Shown here piece after piece: positions 11,342 to 22,627 of a stretch of 64,000 nucleotides of DNA (positions are counted from its first letter, which is position 1; each line of letters begins with the position of its first letter). A program made the translations under genes and the position numbers. The notes beneath the pieces were generated by a model, which saw only the letters and a program-made list of their open reading frames with translations, had not been told where the DNA came from and did not search any database. This stretch comes from Mikania micrantha (Eukaryota > Streptophyta > Magnoliopsida > Asterales > Asteraceae), in the NCBI GenBank assembly GCA_009363875.1, contig CM018687.1:17298963-17362962 (forward strand), read 5' to 3'.

Positions 11342-12134
11342 TGTAACATCAGTGCCGGACGCGTGCCGGAATAGTGATCGCAACAGTAAATCGTACAGTA
11401 ACTCAGGTACACATTACGTTAAACTATGTTTATACTATTGATACATTATGCTTAACACGAAACTATTATGCGATTGTCTGAAATCTGATTTTAAACCTTA
11501 GGGTTTAACAGTCAGAAAACATACCAGACAACACAGTATTGACTCGCAAAAGCTTGATTTGATGCTATTAAGGATAAACGTATGTGAGGTTAAACAAAAC
11601 AAAACCCTAACGGTTGTTGTTACGGAATGCTAAACCGACGAACTATTCGTATAGGTGACGATCTGTACGAATGATTCTGAGAGTTTAACGTTCTGAAATA
11701 ATGACTGAAACGTAGAAAACAAGAATCAGAAAGCCAAACCATCGTCGTGTTCGTTCGAATGACGATTCGAACGAATACGCGCGATGGCGACGCGTTCTGA
11801 CGAAACGAAAACGATACGAACGACAATAAACTTAAGGAATTATAATAGTTCCTGTTTTACAATTTTGAAACTCATTATAAATGAATTTAAAAGAAACTAA
11901 TTTAAATTAAAATATGTAAATTTACGGAACTATTAACGAAACGCGTAAAAGTATTAAATTTTGTCAAATAATTCAAAGAATATGATATTTAAAATAATTA
12001 CAAGTAATACCCAACTTTCAAATGTTTAAAAACAAAGTCTTTTTATTTAAGTTACGAGAAACGCGCATAACGTGCTGGAAAATGCAATGAAAACGCGAAC
12101 CCGGCTACAAAAACGAACCCGAACTCACTCGGGG

Positions 12135-12143
12135 TATAAATAC
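12135..12143 (+). promoter_or_regulatory. TATA box of the 4-kb solo LTR
   Basis: TATAAATAC within GGGGTATAAATACC. A C/T-rich stretch with several CTC and CTT runs follows, typical of a plant retroelement transcription start. This orients the LTR on the plus strand. Confidence 0.6.
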
Positions 12144-13869
12144 CTTAAATGAGGGTATTTTCCCTCATTCTCTCTTCTTCTCCACTCTCCAAAAACCCTA
12201 TTCCCGGTTTGTGCCTCACACCACCATTTTCAAGCTTCAACTCCACATATCTCGCTCATTTCTCAACGAAATTGAGTGATTCTTGAACCTACACGAGGTA
12301 TTGATCTCCTCTACATGAAAGTACAACCGATCTAGAGCAAAACCCACAGAAATTCGAGGTATTGAGCTGTGAATATTCCGAAAATTAGGGTTTTCTCTCT
12401 CTTGTTCAAACTTAAACCCTAGCCGGCCAAACCACCCTCATATGTTACTCCTATGACCGCAAGAAACCCCCTTAGCATACACCACCTTCGAAACCATCGT
12501 TGAGTCTTGAAATGGGGATGGTCCTAGGCAAATCCGGCTACGGCCGAATGGAGCCTACAGGTCGACGAATGGCTAGGTCCGAATGACTCTATTCGACCGG
12601 CCATAGTGTCATTCGCCGGTCAGTCATGGCCTGAGTCGATCGGGATTCATTCGACCGAAGTAGTAGCCCTTCGTTCGAGACTCATTCGCTGGAATCTCCT
12701 CATTCTCTCGGCCACATCATCTTCATTCGGGCAACCCACAGTTTCAGTCGATTAACACCTCATTCGGTCCCCTCATACTCCCTTACTCCTTCGGCTGAAA
12801 CAAGATCCATTTGACCGGACAACCCCAATTGGCCTAGTCACTCTATTCAGCCGACTAAGTCCACTTTCATTGGGTCATATATGAAAACCAACCAGTCGGC
12901 CCACCATTGCAGCCCACACTCACTGTGACGGCCCAGAATTATTGATTCGGGCCCAATCTCTGATTTGGCTCACATGTTACTCGGCCTACATTTGTTCTAG
13001 GCCCAAGAAATTGAATTGGCCCAGTTATTCGACCCATCTCCTTGATTTGGTCCACTGAGAGTGATTTGGCCCATAACACAGTACTGTGGCCCAAGATCTC
13101 TTGGTTAGGCCCAACATCATTTAGTGACCCATGTGTTGGAGTTGACCTACAAGAAATATAAAATCAATTTGTGAAATCATAGGTTATGGAGTAATATGCA
13201 AGCAATCATGTATTAATTATGAAAATCACTACAAAAAAAATGGCGGGTTACGGTTAATGAATTTTGCAAACTCAAAACAATAAATGCAAAAAGGGTGATG
13301 CCTAACATTTCATTATTATGTAACAATAACTTCAAAATATCAAGAACGACAAGTGAGGTTTAAACCATAAATCTAAGTTATTCTTGGGTTTATTTACTAA
13401 GCTTCATATCAAAACAAATGATTATCACGTTATGACAAGGTTTATCAATTTCAAGAATGAAATAAGGCTAAACACACAACATTAAGACACATAGTAACAA
13501 TAATCTATGACACTTGAAACAAGGGCCGAATGACTACCGAGACCCACGCGTGTTAGCCAACTCTGAGACTAACACATACACGCACACAAATCACTACAAT
13601 TCATACTTACAAGTTATAAACAACGTGAAATCAATACAGGATCGTGAAAACTATTACAAGTACAACAACGAGTGCGTGCATTCTTGTTTTAGGCTAAGTC
13701 AACTACAACAACTACACGTGAGTTCATTTGTCCCTTTTCAAACTTATTTGTTTTACTTCTGGACTGAGAAGCATGTTAAATATTTTAATATACTATTGAA
13801 ATGTTATTTAATGTTTTTAAACTTAAACATGATGCTTATGTTGATGCTTATGATGGGAAACTAGTATAC

Positions 13870-14160
13870 TTTGAGAAGCTATAAACTTGATACTTATACT
13901 ACAAACTTGAAGCTTGAAACTATATGTTGGATGCTTATGCGGGAAACTAAATGCTTAAAAGTGAGACTTGATGCTTATACTAGAAACTAAATGCTTAAAC
14001 TTGAAACTTGATGCTTATGCTTGAAACGAGATACTTAAACTTGAGACTTGATGCTTATGCTTGAAATGAGGTGCTTAAACTTGAAACTTGATGATTATGC
14101 TATGGAATTCATGATGAAACTATACGTGGATGCTTGAAACTATATGCTTGAAACTATGAT
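13870..14160 (+). repeat. Degenerate tandem repeats (GAAACTTGATGCTTATGC type)
   Basis: About ten imperfect copies of an 18-25 bp unit alternating AAACTTGATGCTTATGC and GAAAC..ATGCTTAAAC. They lie inside the 4-kb solo LTR. Confidence 0.75.
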
Positions 14161-14204
14161 TTGCGTGTGAAATACTAAGCATTTATCTAATCATGGGCTA
14201 CGTA

Positions 14205-14600
14205 ATTGCTAAACTTCTGCTAGAGCAGAGCTTGTACCTATGTATTGAGATACATGGAAACTAAACCATGACGAGGCTAAGCTATTATATATATAAGAGA
14301 CATGTAATTGCTAAACTTCTGCCAGAGCAGAGCTTTTGTCTGCTTATATGAGATATGTAATTGCTGGATTGTTTGTGTATGCATGGCTTGTGTCTATGTA
14401 TGAGATACGTAATTGCTAAACTTCTGCTAGAGCAGAGCTTGTAACTTGTATAGGAGACACGTAATTGCTAGACTAAGCTTAACTAATTCATGAGATACGT
14501 AATGGCTAAACTTCTGCTAGAGCAGAGCTTGTATCTAGCCGTGAGCTACGTGATTGCTAAACTTCTGCTATAGTAGAGCTTGTACTCATGCATGAGATTA
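14205..14600 (+). repeat. Five spaced repeats with a hairpin core (TCTGCTAGAGCAGA)
   Basis: Copies near 14214, 14313, 14420, 14509 and 14560 share AATTGCTAAACTTCTGCTAGAG followed by CAGAGCTTGT. Each core is an inverted repeat (TCTGCT, AG, AGCAGA); the second and fifth copies carry changes. Spacing varies from about 50 to 107 bp and intervening text includes GAGATACGT. Confidence 0.78.
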
Positions 14601-15351
14601 GTGAAAGCTAAACTATGTGCGTGTGAAACTATGATGCTTGTTAAACTTACTTTGAAGCTAATACTTATGCATGCTATAGACTTGTAAACTTTGACACATA
14701 AAACTAAAGCTATGATGAGGAATGGGTTGAATGGTAGGTAAAATGCTTAATTATTATTAACAATAGTGTCATATGCGAATTAGTATGTGGTGGGACAGCG
14801 TCTGGGCGGGTTGTAGGCTCGACTCAGGGGTATGCCCTATATATAAGCATACCGATTTGGATATTACATGTGGAGTTAATGAGGTTAAGGTTTTACCGAA
14901 AGAGGTTTGCTAAAGCTATTTTTAAACTTATAAACTCTATGAACTCACCAACGATTGTGTTGACTTTGTTTTCTTACATGCTTTCTCAGGTGAAGAACAA
15001 GTGTAAGCTAAGGCTTTTGGATTGCATGCTAGGCGGCCTAGATAGAGGACCTAGTTGATTTTGGAAGCACATATTTTGTTAATCATATAAATCACTTTTG
15101 AATGTCTTGTACAAAATACAAGATAGAAAACTTTGATTCTTTTGATAGGTTTACCGGGTTAAATTACTGAACATTGATATTGTAATTTAACTTTGTAATC
15201 CTAGTTTAATGTTTGATTGTGCTTTAGTTATTCTTAACATTGATGCTATGTAAACAATCTGATCATTACGATTGTCACTCACGATATCGCGCCCTGAGAA
15301 CCTTCTGCCCGGCGGGGGACACGATCCGTCCCGCCGGCTCGGGGTGTGACA

Positions 15352-15372
15352 TTACTTACTAGTATGTAAGTG

Positions 15373-15409
<37 letters not shown>

Positions 15410-15470
15410 ACGAAATTGAATGATATATATATATACTATATTTAATTTTATAAAATTTACATGTATTACA
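15352..15470 (-). repeat. Remaining part of the split Tekay LTR, start of LTR
   Basis: The first five bases are the TTACT duplication. An AT microsatellite (15376-15406) follows, then 66 bp that match 21348-21423 and end TGTATTACA, which is the LTR start (TG) on the minus strand. Confidence 0.75.
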
Positions 15471-15487
15471 TCCTCCCTACCTTTATA
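15471..15487 (-). other. Polypurine tract of the Tekay-like element
   Basis: The minus strand reads TTTTATAAAGGTAGGGAGGA directly before the LTR start at 15470. This is the standard position and composition. Confidence 0.8.
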
Positions 15488-15913
15488 AAAATCTCGTCCT
15501 CGAGATTTATGGAAACAAATGAGGTATTTCTTTTGCATTTCTGATTCAAGTTTCCATGTATAGTCAGGTCCACGTCTAGAGCTCCACTTTACTTTGACTA
15601 ACACCATGGTTTTTCGTTTTAATTTTTTGATAATTCGATCTTCTATCTGTAATGGTTGTTCAGCAAACTTTAGCTTTTCGTCTATTTTAACATCTTGAAG
15701 TGGCATTACCAAAGATTTGTTTGCTAAGCATTTACGAAGATTTGATACATGGAACACATCATGAATTCCGCTCATTTCCTCTGGCAATTCAAGCTTATAT
15801 GCTACTGGTCCGATTCGCTTCAATATTTTAAAGGGTCCAACAAATCGTGGACTTAATTTACCTTTCTTTCCAAATCGGACTACTCCCTTCCAAGGAGATA
15901 CTTTTAGTAGCAC
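15471..15913 (-). pseudogene. Tekay-like integrase C-terminus with chromodomain-like motif
   Basis: The minus-strand frame reads SPWKGVVRFGKKGKLSPRFV then GPFKILKRIGPVAYKLELP, IHDVFHVSNLRKCL and VKVKWSSRRGPDYTWKLESEM. The last block is the chromodomain-like end of chromoviral integrases, thought to target integration to heterochromatin. The frame is open through the polypurine tract into the LTR. It is frameshifted from the integrase core at 15904-16305. Confidence 0.85.
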
Positions 15914-16305
15914 CTTATCACCGTTGTTGAATTCGAGCGTTTTCTCCTCTTATTAGCATAGCTCTTTTGTCTATCACGAGCTGCCTTTAATCGTTCCCGA
16001 ATTTGTAATATTTTGTCAGTTGTTTCCTGGACTATTTCAGATCCAGTTAATTGGTTTTCTCCGAGATGAGACCAACATACGGGCGTTCTACATTGCCTAC
16101 CATATAAGGCTTCGAAGGGTGCGGCCTGTATGCTTGTGTGATAACTATTATTATATGAAAATTCCATTAGAGGTAGGTGGTAATCCCAACTTCCTCCAAG
16201 GTCTATTACACAAGCTCGGAACATCTCTTCCGACCTTTGAGTTGTTCTCTCGCTCTGCCCGTATGTTTGTGGATGGTAAGCTGTGCTTACGTTAAGACGG
16301 TTCAA
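15904..16305 (-). pseudogene. Tekay-like integrase core, second half
   Basis: Contains LNVSTAYHPQTYGQSERTTQ (the Glu of the DDE triad lies in QSER) and EFSYNNSYHTSIQAAPFEALYG, both standard Gypsy integrase blocks. The preceding core frame ends at a TAG near 16326, and a short shift separates the two. Confidence 0.88.
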
Positions 16306-16325
16306 AGTGCTTTTTGGAAACTTTG

Positions 16326-16814
16326 CTAGAAACGAGATGTAAATCGGCTATCTCGATCCGACACAATGGATAGTGGCACTCCGTGTAATGACACCATGTT
16401 ATAAACATATAATTGTGCTAATGTTTCCATGCTAAATGTTTCTCTCATTGGTAGAAAATGAGCAGACTTTGTTAGTCTGTCTATGATAACCCAAATGGTA
16501 TCGTTACCTTTTCTTGTTCTCAGAAGCTTGGTGATGAAATCCATCGTTATCATTTCCCACTTCCATACTGGCAATTCTAATTGTTGAAGCAATCCAGAAG
16601 GTTTTTGATGCTTTGCTTTTACTTGTGAGCATGTAAGACATTTGGAAACGTACACAGTGATATGTTTCTTCATGCCTATCCACCAGTAATCTTCTCTTAA
16701 ATTTTTGTACATTTTATCACTTTCTGTGTGCATGGTATACTTAGATTTATGTGCTTCATCTAGGATTCTTTCTCGTAAAGTGCCCAAGATTGGAACCCAA
16801 TTTCTTTTATTCAT
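16326..16814 (-). pseudogene. Tekay-like integrase, zinc-binding N-terminus and first core half
   Basis: Contains HTESDKMYKNLREDYWWIGM, the C-x2-C pair CLTCSQVKAKHQKPSG, TMDFITKL with the first catalytic Asp, and VSDRDSRFTSRF with the second. Only a TGA near 16815 separates it in frame from the RT/RNase H frame, so a single nonsense change split pol. Confidence 0.9.
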
Positions 16815-18821
16815 TCAAAGAATTCCATCATTTCCTTTAATCAACTGGTCAATCATACCTTGCATTCCTTCTTTGTCAAAATTTTCCTTTTTGATTGCCG
16901 CTTCTTGTACATCTTTGGTTTGGCTTAAAAGATCTACTTGTAGCTTGAGCCTTAATGCACGAACTCGTTTTGACTTTTCTTTTTCTTTTCTGCTTAAGGC
17001 ATCGGCCACTACATTAGCCCTTCCTTCATGATAGCCGATTTCACAGTCATAATCGTTTTGTTTCTTCATCCATCTTCTTTGTCTCATATTTAACTCTTTT
17101 TGATCAAAGATGTGCTTTAAACTTTTATGGTCAGCGTATACTTTAAATCTAACCCTGTAGAGATAGTGTCTCCATAACTTTAATGCAAAGATTATGGCAC
17201 CTAATTCAAGGTCATGGGTTGTGTAATTATTTTCATGAGTTTTGAATTGTCGTGAAGCGTAAGCAATGACTTTATTTTTTTGCATTAATACACACCCAAG
17301 GCTGGTGCATGATGCATCACAATAAACGACAAAGTCGTCAACACCATCTGGTAAAGCTAGAATTGGTGTGTTCGTTAATTTGTTTTTAAAGGTTTCAAAA
17401 GCTTTGTCTTGCTTGGGTCCCCATTCGTATTTTGCATATTTTCGCGTTAAAGCGGTAAGAGGAATAGCAATTAGGGAAAAGTTTTGAATGAACCGGCGAT
17501 AATAACATGCCAATCCAAGGAAACTACGAACTTCAGTTTCACATTTTGAAATGGCTTTGATTTTTGAAGGATCTACTTGAATACCACTTGAATTTATGAC
17601 ATGGCCAAGAAATTGTACTTCTGGAAGCCAAAACGCACACTTTGGAAATTTGGCATACAATTTTTCTTGGCGTAAGAGTTCAAGTAAAATTTTAAGATGA
17701 TTAGAATGGTCTTCATGGGTTTTAGAATAGATTAGGATATCATCAATGATGACTACAATGAACTTATCTAGAAAAGGCTTGCAAATTCGATTCATCATAT
17801 CCATGAAAGCTGCTGGAGCATTAGTGAGACCGAATGGCATGACGGTAAACTCATAATGTCCATATCTTGTGCGAAAAGCTGTTTTAGGAATATCAGGCTC
17901 ATGGACTTTTAGTTGATGATAGTTAGATCGAAGATCGATTTTGGAAAAATGACAGGCTCCCTGTAGTTGATCAAACAGATCATCGATTCTGGGGAGGGGA
18001 TATCGATTTTTAATAGACATCTTGTTGAGTCCTCGATAATTTATGCACATTCTCATCGAACCATCCTTCTTTTTGACAAATAAGATTGTGGCTCCCCAAG
18101 GAGATGAGCTAGGCCGAATGAATCCTTTTTCTAATAAGTCGTCTAGTTGTTTCTTCAATTTTTTCATTTCCGTTGGTGCCAATCTGTAAGGTGATTTGGC
18201 AATAGAGGTTGCACCTAGTATGAGCTCGATTTTGAACTCAACTTCTAGCTCCGGCGATATTCCTGGTAATTCATCTGGAAATACGTCTGAATATTCGGCT
18301 ACAACGGGTACATCTTCTATTTTCCTTTCCAGCTTGTTAGTCGATAAAGAAACTAAATATGCAATGCATCCTTTTCTTAGACAATTTGACGCTTTAATCG
18401 CTGATATTATATTAATTGATTTAGGAGTTTTGTCGCCTTGAATCATAATCATATTCCCAGTAGTTGCACGGAGTTGAATTGCCTTTTTGTCACAAATTAT
18501 ATGTGCTTGGTTGGTTGTTAACCAATCCATACCGAGAACAATGTCAAAACCAGCTAAGGTTATAGGCAATAGTCGAATAAGAAAATGATGACCTAAAAGA
18601 GTAATTTTACAGTCGTTTAAGGATTTTGTAATCTTAATCAGGCCACCGTTAGGCGTTTCTACTTCATATACATTATCTAACTTGGCTAAAGGTATGTTTA
18701 ATAAATTGCAAAACTTATAGTCTATAAAGCTTAGACTTGCTCCAGAATCAAATAATACTTTAGCATAAGTATTGTTTAATAGAAACGTACCGGTAACGAC
18801 ATCTGGTATTTGATTAACTTC
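16815..18821 (-). CDS. Tekay-like protease, reverse transcriptase and RNase H
   Basis: The open frame runs from the gag stop at 18822 to 16815; the first internal Met is at 18569. Protease: VLFDSGASLSFID and VLGMDWL. RT: FIRPSSSPWGATILFVKKKD, INYRGLNKMSIKNRYPLPRI, FGLTNAPAAFMDMMN, and catalytic box VVIIDDILIYSK (the usual hydrophobic residue before DD is Ile). Thumb: EVRSFLGLACYYRRFI. RNase H: VYCDASCTSLGCVLMQ and HDLELGAIIFALKLWRHYLY, then VYADHKSLKHIF. The tether ends GRANVVADALSRK. The frame is long and intact, flanked by single stop codons toward gag and integrase. Confidence 0.92.
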   Translation of the reverse strand, partial: EVNQIPDVVTGTFLLNNTYAKVLFDSGASLSFIDYKFCNLLNIPLAKLDNVYEVETPNGGLIKITKSLNDCKITLLGHHFLIRLLPITLAGFDIVLGMDWLTTNQAHIICDKKAIQLRATTGNMIMIQGDKTPKSINIISAIKASNCLRKGCIAYLVSLSTNKLERKIEDVPVVAEYSDVFPDELPGISPELEVEFKIELILGATSIAKSPYRLAPTEMKKLKKQLDDLLEKGFIRPSSSPWGATILFVKKKDGSMRMCINYRGLNKMSIKNRYPLPRIDDLFDQLQGACHFSKIDLRSNYHQLKVHEPDIPKTAFRTRYGHYEFTVMPFGLTNAPAAFMDMMNRICKPFLDKFIVVIIDDILIYSKTHEDHSNHLKILLELLRQEKLYAKFPKCAFWLPEVQFLGHVINSSGIQVDPSKIKAISKCETEVRSFLGLACYYRRFIQNFSLIAIPLTALTRKYAKYEWGPKQDKAFETFKNKLTNTPILALPDGVDDFVVYCDASCTSLGCVLMQKNKVIAYASRQFKTHENNYTTHDLELGAIIFALKLWRHYLYRVRFKVYADHKSLKHIFDQKELNMRQRRWMKKQNDYDCEIGYHEGRANVVADALSRKEKEKSKRVRALRLKLQVDLLSQTKDVQEAAIKKENFDKEGMQGMIDQLIKGNDGIL

Positions 18822-19244
18822 TCAAGTGTTCAACATGAATGCTCGGACATTCTTTTTGGTTCCTCCATCAGTTTTCACACCAGATGTCCCAACAGGTTTC
18901 AGCTTGGGACATTCCGACCGAAAATGTCCTATTTCTCCACATTTATAACAAACAAATGGTCCTTGTTTTTTGAAACAATTCTCAGTTGAATGACCCGAGA
19001 TTTTGCAGTTGTTACAAAAAGCCATACTTTCAAATCTGCATTTTCCCTGGTGCCTCTTCCTGCAAATTCTACACTCGGGGTATACATTTCGAACAATCTT
19101 TTTATCAAACCTCTTCCTAGAATTTCTTTCGACTCTTTTCACCTCCGAAGTGGTCTTTTGAGTTGCTTCCTTCTGTTTCCTCTCTTCATGTTTCCTTACC
19201 ATACCGTTGGTCATTAAATTCGCGATTTCTACAGCAGAATCCAT
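18822..19244 (-). CDS. Tekay-like gag nucleocapsid with zinc knuckles
   Basis: A 140-residue basic frame with three Cys/His clusters: CRICRKRHQGKC, CNNCKISGHSTENC and CYKCGEIGHFRSEC. The last two are canonical C-x2-C-x4-H-x4-C knuckles that bind the RNA genome. Its TGA at 18822 is directly followed, in the same frame, by the protease. Upstream capsid pieces continue at 19346-19990 after frameshifts. Confidence 0.9.
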   Translation of the reverse strand: MDSAVEIANLMTNGMVRKHEERKQKEATQKTTSEVKRVERNSRKRFDKKIVRNVYPECRICRKRHQGKCRFESMAFCNNCKISGHSTENCFKKQGPFVCYKCGEIGHFRSECPKLKPVGTSGVKTDGGTKKNVRAFMLNT

Positions 19245-19345
19245 GGTTCAGGGCATCACTGCCTTAACCATGTCACGCATTTCTTCAGCTAATCCCCATA
19301 TAAAACAGGTAATCAAAGCAGATTCAGGAGTTGCAAGATGCGGGA

Positions 19346-19990
19346 CTAATCGTGCATACTCATAAATCTTGGTAGTATAGCTCTGGATATCTGTTCCCAC
19401 CATTTTAAGAATTTTGTTTCCAATTCCTCTTTCTCATTTAGGGGGCAGAATCGTCTTGTCACTAATTCAGAAAACTCATCCCAAGACATTGCATACGTCG
19501 CTTCCCTACCTTTACTTTTTAGCACAACATTCCACCATTCCAAAAGCGTGATCTTTAAAAGTGTTTGCTGCATACATCACTTTATCTTCATTGGCACACT
19601 TGCTGATAGCGATGACAACTTCTATTTTCTCTAACCATCTAAGAGCAACTATGGCTCCTTCACTTCCAGAGAATGCTATATGTCCACAGTTTTAGAAGGT
19701 TCGATAACTGCAACCTTTTTCTTCCACCTTATTCTTCTTTTTCTCAGGTTTACTAACTTCTGAATGTTCAGTATTTGAATCGTGTTGGTCTTCCTCTCCT
19801 TCTTCAACAGTTCTTTTCCTTCTGCAGCTTTTTATCTTTCTTCCTTAGTTCAAGCGCATCTAATAGTTTTGGAATTGCTTCTACTATGCCTTCTTCCACA
19901 ATTTGTTTTACCTCGTTCTTATTAATGATTTGTTGCTAAGTATTTCCTACCTCGTCTATATTTCTCTTCTCGTCTCTAACATCTTTAAGT
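19346..19990 (-). pseudogene. Tekay-like gag capsid remnants
   Basis: Minus-strand fragments contain ECCAKK-like and MSWDEFSELVTRRFCPLNEK, the latter a W-x-EF-x5-F-x2 capsid block, with several stops and shifts. A Lys/Glu-rich N-terminal part lies near 19700-19990. Not translatable as one protein. Confidence 0.7.
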
Positions 19991-19999
19991 TGTAGGATA

Positions 20000-20214
20000 T
20001 TAAACGTCTTTTAATATTATACCACGGGGAAAACGGTACATAAGAGGTACATTAACAGTCTAGAATTAAAATTATAATATTATACAAAGTCACACCATAT
20101 TATCTAATTATCCTATCTATTTATACTTCAGATGTTCTCCTATTGTCTTCATCCGCTCGACCATTCTCATTATTTCTTCTCCCATAACTACTTCTTCCTC
20201 CAAGCTTTTGACCA
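20000..20214 (-). other. Leader region of the Tekay-like element
   Basis: Sequence between gag and the recognisable LTR block. No primer-binding site is found, so the primer site and inner LTR end appear deleted here. No coding signal is visible. Confidence 0.4.
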
Positions 20215-21361
20215 GCATTCTTCAGCATTATTCTTGTTTTTATGTTATAAGCCACCAGGTATTTTATGCCTCTATATATCCTTTCATCATGCACCTGTGC
20301 CTAACATAAATTTTATTCTTTACCTAAAAATATTTTAAGCATACAACATATTAATATCGTCTAAGCATAGTTGGAATTAGTAATCTACACATTTTGAATA
20401 ACTATCGTATACACTGGCATAATTATTATTCAAATAGAACCGCAACTTTAAGATACACTACTATCGGTGTCTTTAAGTATTTTACGCCTGTGGTCTATTG
20501 ATTTATTTATGCCACACCCATTAGATCATAATCATCATGCGTGTATTATTTGATCAAATTATACGTATACATTATAGCTTGATTGCTTTCTATAGTTACC
20601 CTCTAATAGTAGACATATAATAATTTGTATGCAAATTTTAAAACAACAAAATATTTTAATTAGTTTAAAAATAATAAACGTATTCACCTTGGGATAATTG
20701 GTTGATAATCTAGACTGAAGAGCACCTCCTAGCCTCCAGCGCTTCTATTTCCTTCTCAATTGTATATATATTTTTGTGTGTGGTTTTGTCAAGTGAAGAT
20801 GAATGCCTATTTACATTTGTTGCTAACGTGCTGTCCAAGTTTACGTGAACAACATAAAACGTAAACGTCACAAAATGTATAGATGCGTAACAAAATTTAA
20901 TGTTTATAGTGTTTTTAGTGTTCAATATGTTTATTCGTGAACACCATAAACCTAAGTTTGAAAAACACCATGCATAAACTTAAATGTTTACAATGCTTTT
21001 CGTGTTCAAAAACACCATAAAACAAAAAAAATGTCATAAAAACGCAAGTTTCATGAACACCTATTATTGGTTGTTTTAATATAGCAATATTATACCCGTT
21101 TGAAAGGTAAAAAAACGCTTGATTTTATGGTGTGATTTTTTCAAAAAAATGTTAATGTATAAAATAGTTATAAACATTTAAAAAAACGGTGGAAATTGCA
21201 TGTGACTTGCATGTGCAACCTCCTTTTTTAATTTTGACATCTATATTATTTAACCTAATGTACACATGTCTCTTTCTTGTTGCTTCTTACACTTTTTAAA
21301 GTTTTTATCCCTTGTAGAATATCTCTCCCCTATATATATATATATATAACAATATCGAATG

Positions 21362-21394
<33 letters not shown>

Positions 21395-21423
21395 TTAATT
21401 TTATAAAATTTACATGTATTACA
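20215..21423 (-). repeat. 5' LTR of the Tekay-like element, rearranged
   Basis: 20215-20846 repeats 10250-10937 closely, and 21348-21423 repeats 15404-15470. 20847-21347 has no counterpart in the other LTR. It holds an ACACCATAAA-rich stretch (20900-21050) and an AT microsatellite (21330-21390). The LTR start is TGTATTACA at 21423; flanking sequence begins GTTAT. Confidence 0.68.
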
Positions 21424-22261
21424 GTTATCCTGTCCTCGGATGCGATTCCCGAGTCGTCTTCTTCCGATAAAAACCCTAATTTTTTTTTTCGAGAAAAACC
21501 CAAATCTCCATTAACAAATTTTGAGATTCAATTCTGCATTTGATCCACTTCACCCAAAATTATTCTATCGTTCATTCCCCCTTTCAAGATTAATCGACAT
21601 AGAATGTACCTTCACCCAAACCTCTATTACCTTCGACATCCCACACCCATTAGTGAGTTCAACAAATGGAGAAATTTAAAGCAACAGAAAGAAGTTTTAC
21701 TTTGAATAATCCTCAACTTGCGATTTCCAAACCAAGATGACTTTTAAATCAAAAGCACACATGAAAATAAAACTCACACACAAGAGAAAATGATTTCGAA
21801 ATTCTTGATTTTACAGTTTGGGGTTTTCAAGAAAAACTATGAATACTAATTTATCCGAGAACCCCATTAGATTTTAAAATGAAATTCAGTTGACCGAGAA
21901 CAGTTTTGATCGAGAACTTATGTTCCACTCGAGAAAGCTTTTAAAATTTAACCTCAAGAATGTGTTTATTGATAAATGAAGATGCCTCAAATTTCTGATT
22001 AATGTAGCATTAAAAAAATAAAATAATAAAAATAAAGTTAAAAATAAACTAGAAATAAAAAATAAAATTAACCAAGTAAAACAAAAGGAATATTAAAGAA
22101 TTAGAAGCTTTGGGATCATATCGTTATCCGGCAAAACAATTATTCAAAATAAATTTCATCTTAAACACTTATTTTCAGCTGATCTGAGTCTCTAAGTTTT
22201 CTCCAAGAACATGATTGAACATGTTAAATTTTTGGTTTAACATATCTCTTCTGTTTTCTTT
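21424..22261. other. Region without recognised gene
   Basis: A/T-rich sequence with no coding signal. At 21890-21960 it contains repeated CGAGAAC words also seen at 27090-27150 and 29700-30850, so it may be related to the Copia spacer described there. Confidence 0.35.
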
Positions 22262-22565
22262 TGTCACACCCCCAAATTTCCACTTACGGCGTCAAGCCAT
22301 TGGGTGTGACGTGGCAGGATCAGAAGCGTTGGTCATAGAGAACGACTCTATATGCAATTTAAAACACATGGACATATCATAAATATCCCAAAACAGTTTT
22401 AAAAAGTTACACGGCGGAAATTAAAATAGTACGGAAGCTTGTTCAAATGATAACCATTTACACATTATGATAATAAGTATAAAGTTTTAAAATGTTAGAA
22501 ATGCATACAAAACTCTTGCGCTCGGCATCCTTAGTACATTCCTAGCCATGTGCCGTTCAATTACC
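22262..22565 (-). repeat. LTR-end fragment (TGTCACACCCCC terminus)
   Basis: Starts TGTCACACCCCC on plus, the same kind of terminus as at 9960 and 24940, and runs into the plastid-derived insertion. No internal genes and no matching other end were found. Confidence 0.45.
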
Positions 22566-22627
22566 TAGTGGATCAAGGCAGTGGATTGTGAATCCACCAT
22601 GCGCGGGTTCAATTCCCGTCGTTCGCC
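22566..22627 (+). pseudogene. trnH-GUG: Chloroplast trnH-GUG fragment, 5' end missing
   Basis: Matches the plastid tRNA-His from the D stem to the 3' end, including the anticodon region GGATTGTGAATCC and T arm GGGTTCAATTCCC. The first dozen bases of the gene are absent, so it cannot fold a proper acceptor stem. Confidence 0.92.

Larger units (their letters stand above)
11342..15351 (+). mobile_element. 4.0-kb solo LTR nested in the Tekay LTR
   Basis: Begins TGTAACATC and ends GGGTGTGACA, with a perfect 5-bp target duplication TTACT at 11337-11341 and 15352-15356. There are no gag or pol frames inside and no second LTR, so it is best read as a very long solo LTR left by recombination. It has a plus-strand TATA box with a pyrimidine-rich leader after it (about 12160-12200), and two blocks of degenerate tandem repeats at 13870-14620. 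ORFs in it (for example 13514-13864) look like chance frames. Alternative: a large non-autonomous unit with TG..CA ends. Confidence 0.82.
9960..21423 (-). mobile_element. Degraded Tekay-like chromovirus (Ty3/Gypsy) with an interrupted LTR
   Basis: The minus-strand order is gag zinc knuckles, protease, RT, RNase H, integrase, chromodomain, polypurine tract. LTR-like blocks flank it: 10250-10937 matches 20215-20846, and 15404-15470 matches 21348-21423. The chromodomain-like block after the integrase fits the Tekay/Del lineage. The left LTR was split by a 4-kb solo LTR. The right LTR has lost about 290 bp at its inner end together with its primer site. The LTR mid-portions (10938-11336 and 20847-21347) do not match each other, so at least one copy was rearranged. 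Confidence 0.78.

Noticed and set aside
13514..13864. 116-residue ORF in the solo LTR
   Set aside because: Ends in a run of Met/Leu from tandem repeats; no domain; LTR context.
14205..14600. CRISPR-like array
   Set aside because: Spacing between repeats varies from about 50 to 107 bp, repeats diverge, and this is a plant LTR.
22566..22627. Functional tRNA-His gene
   Set aside because: The 5' end of the gene is missing and the context is plastid-derived junk, so the acceptor stem cannot form.
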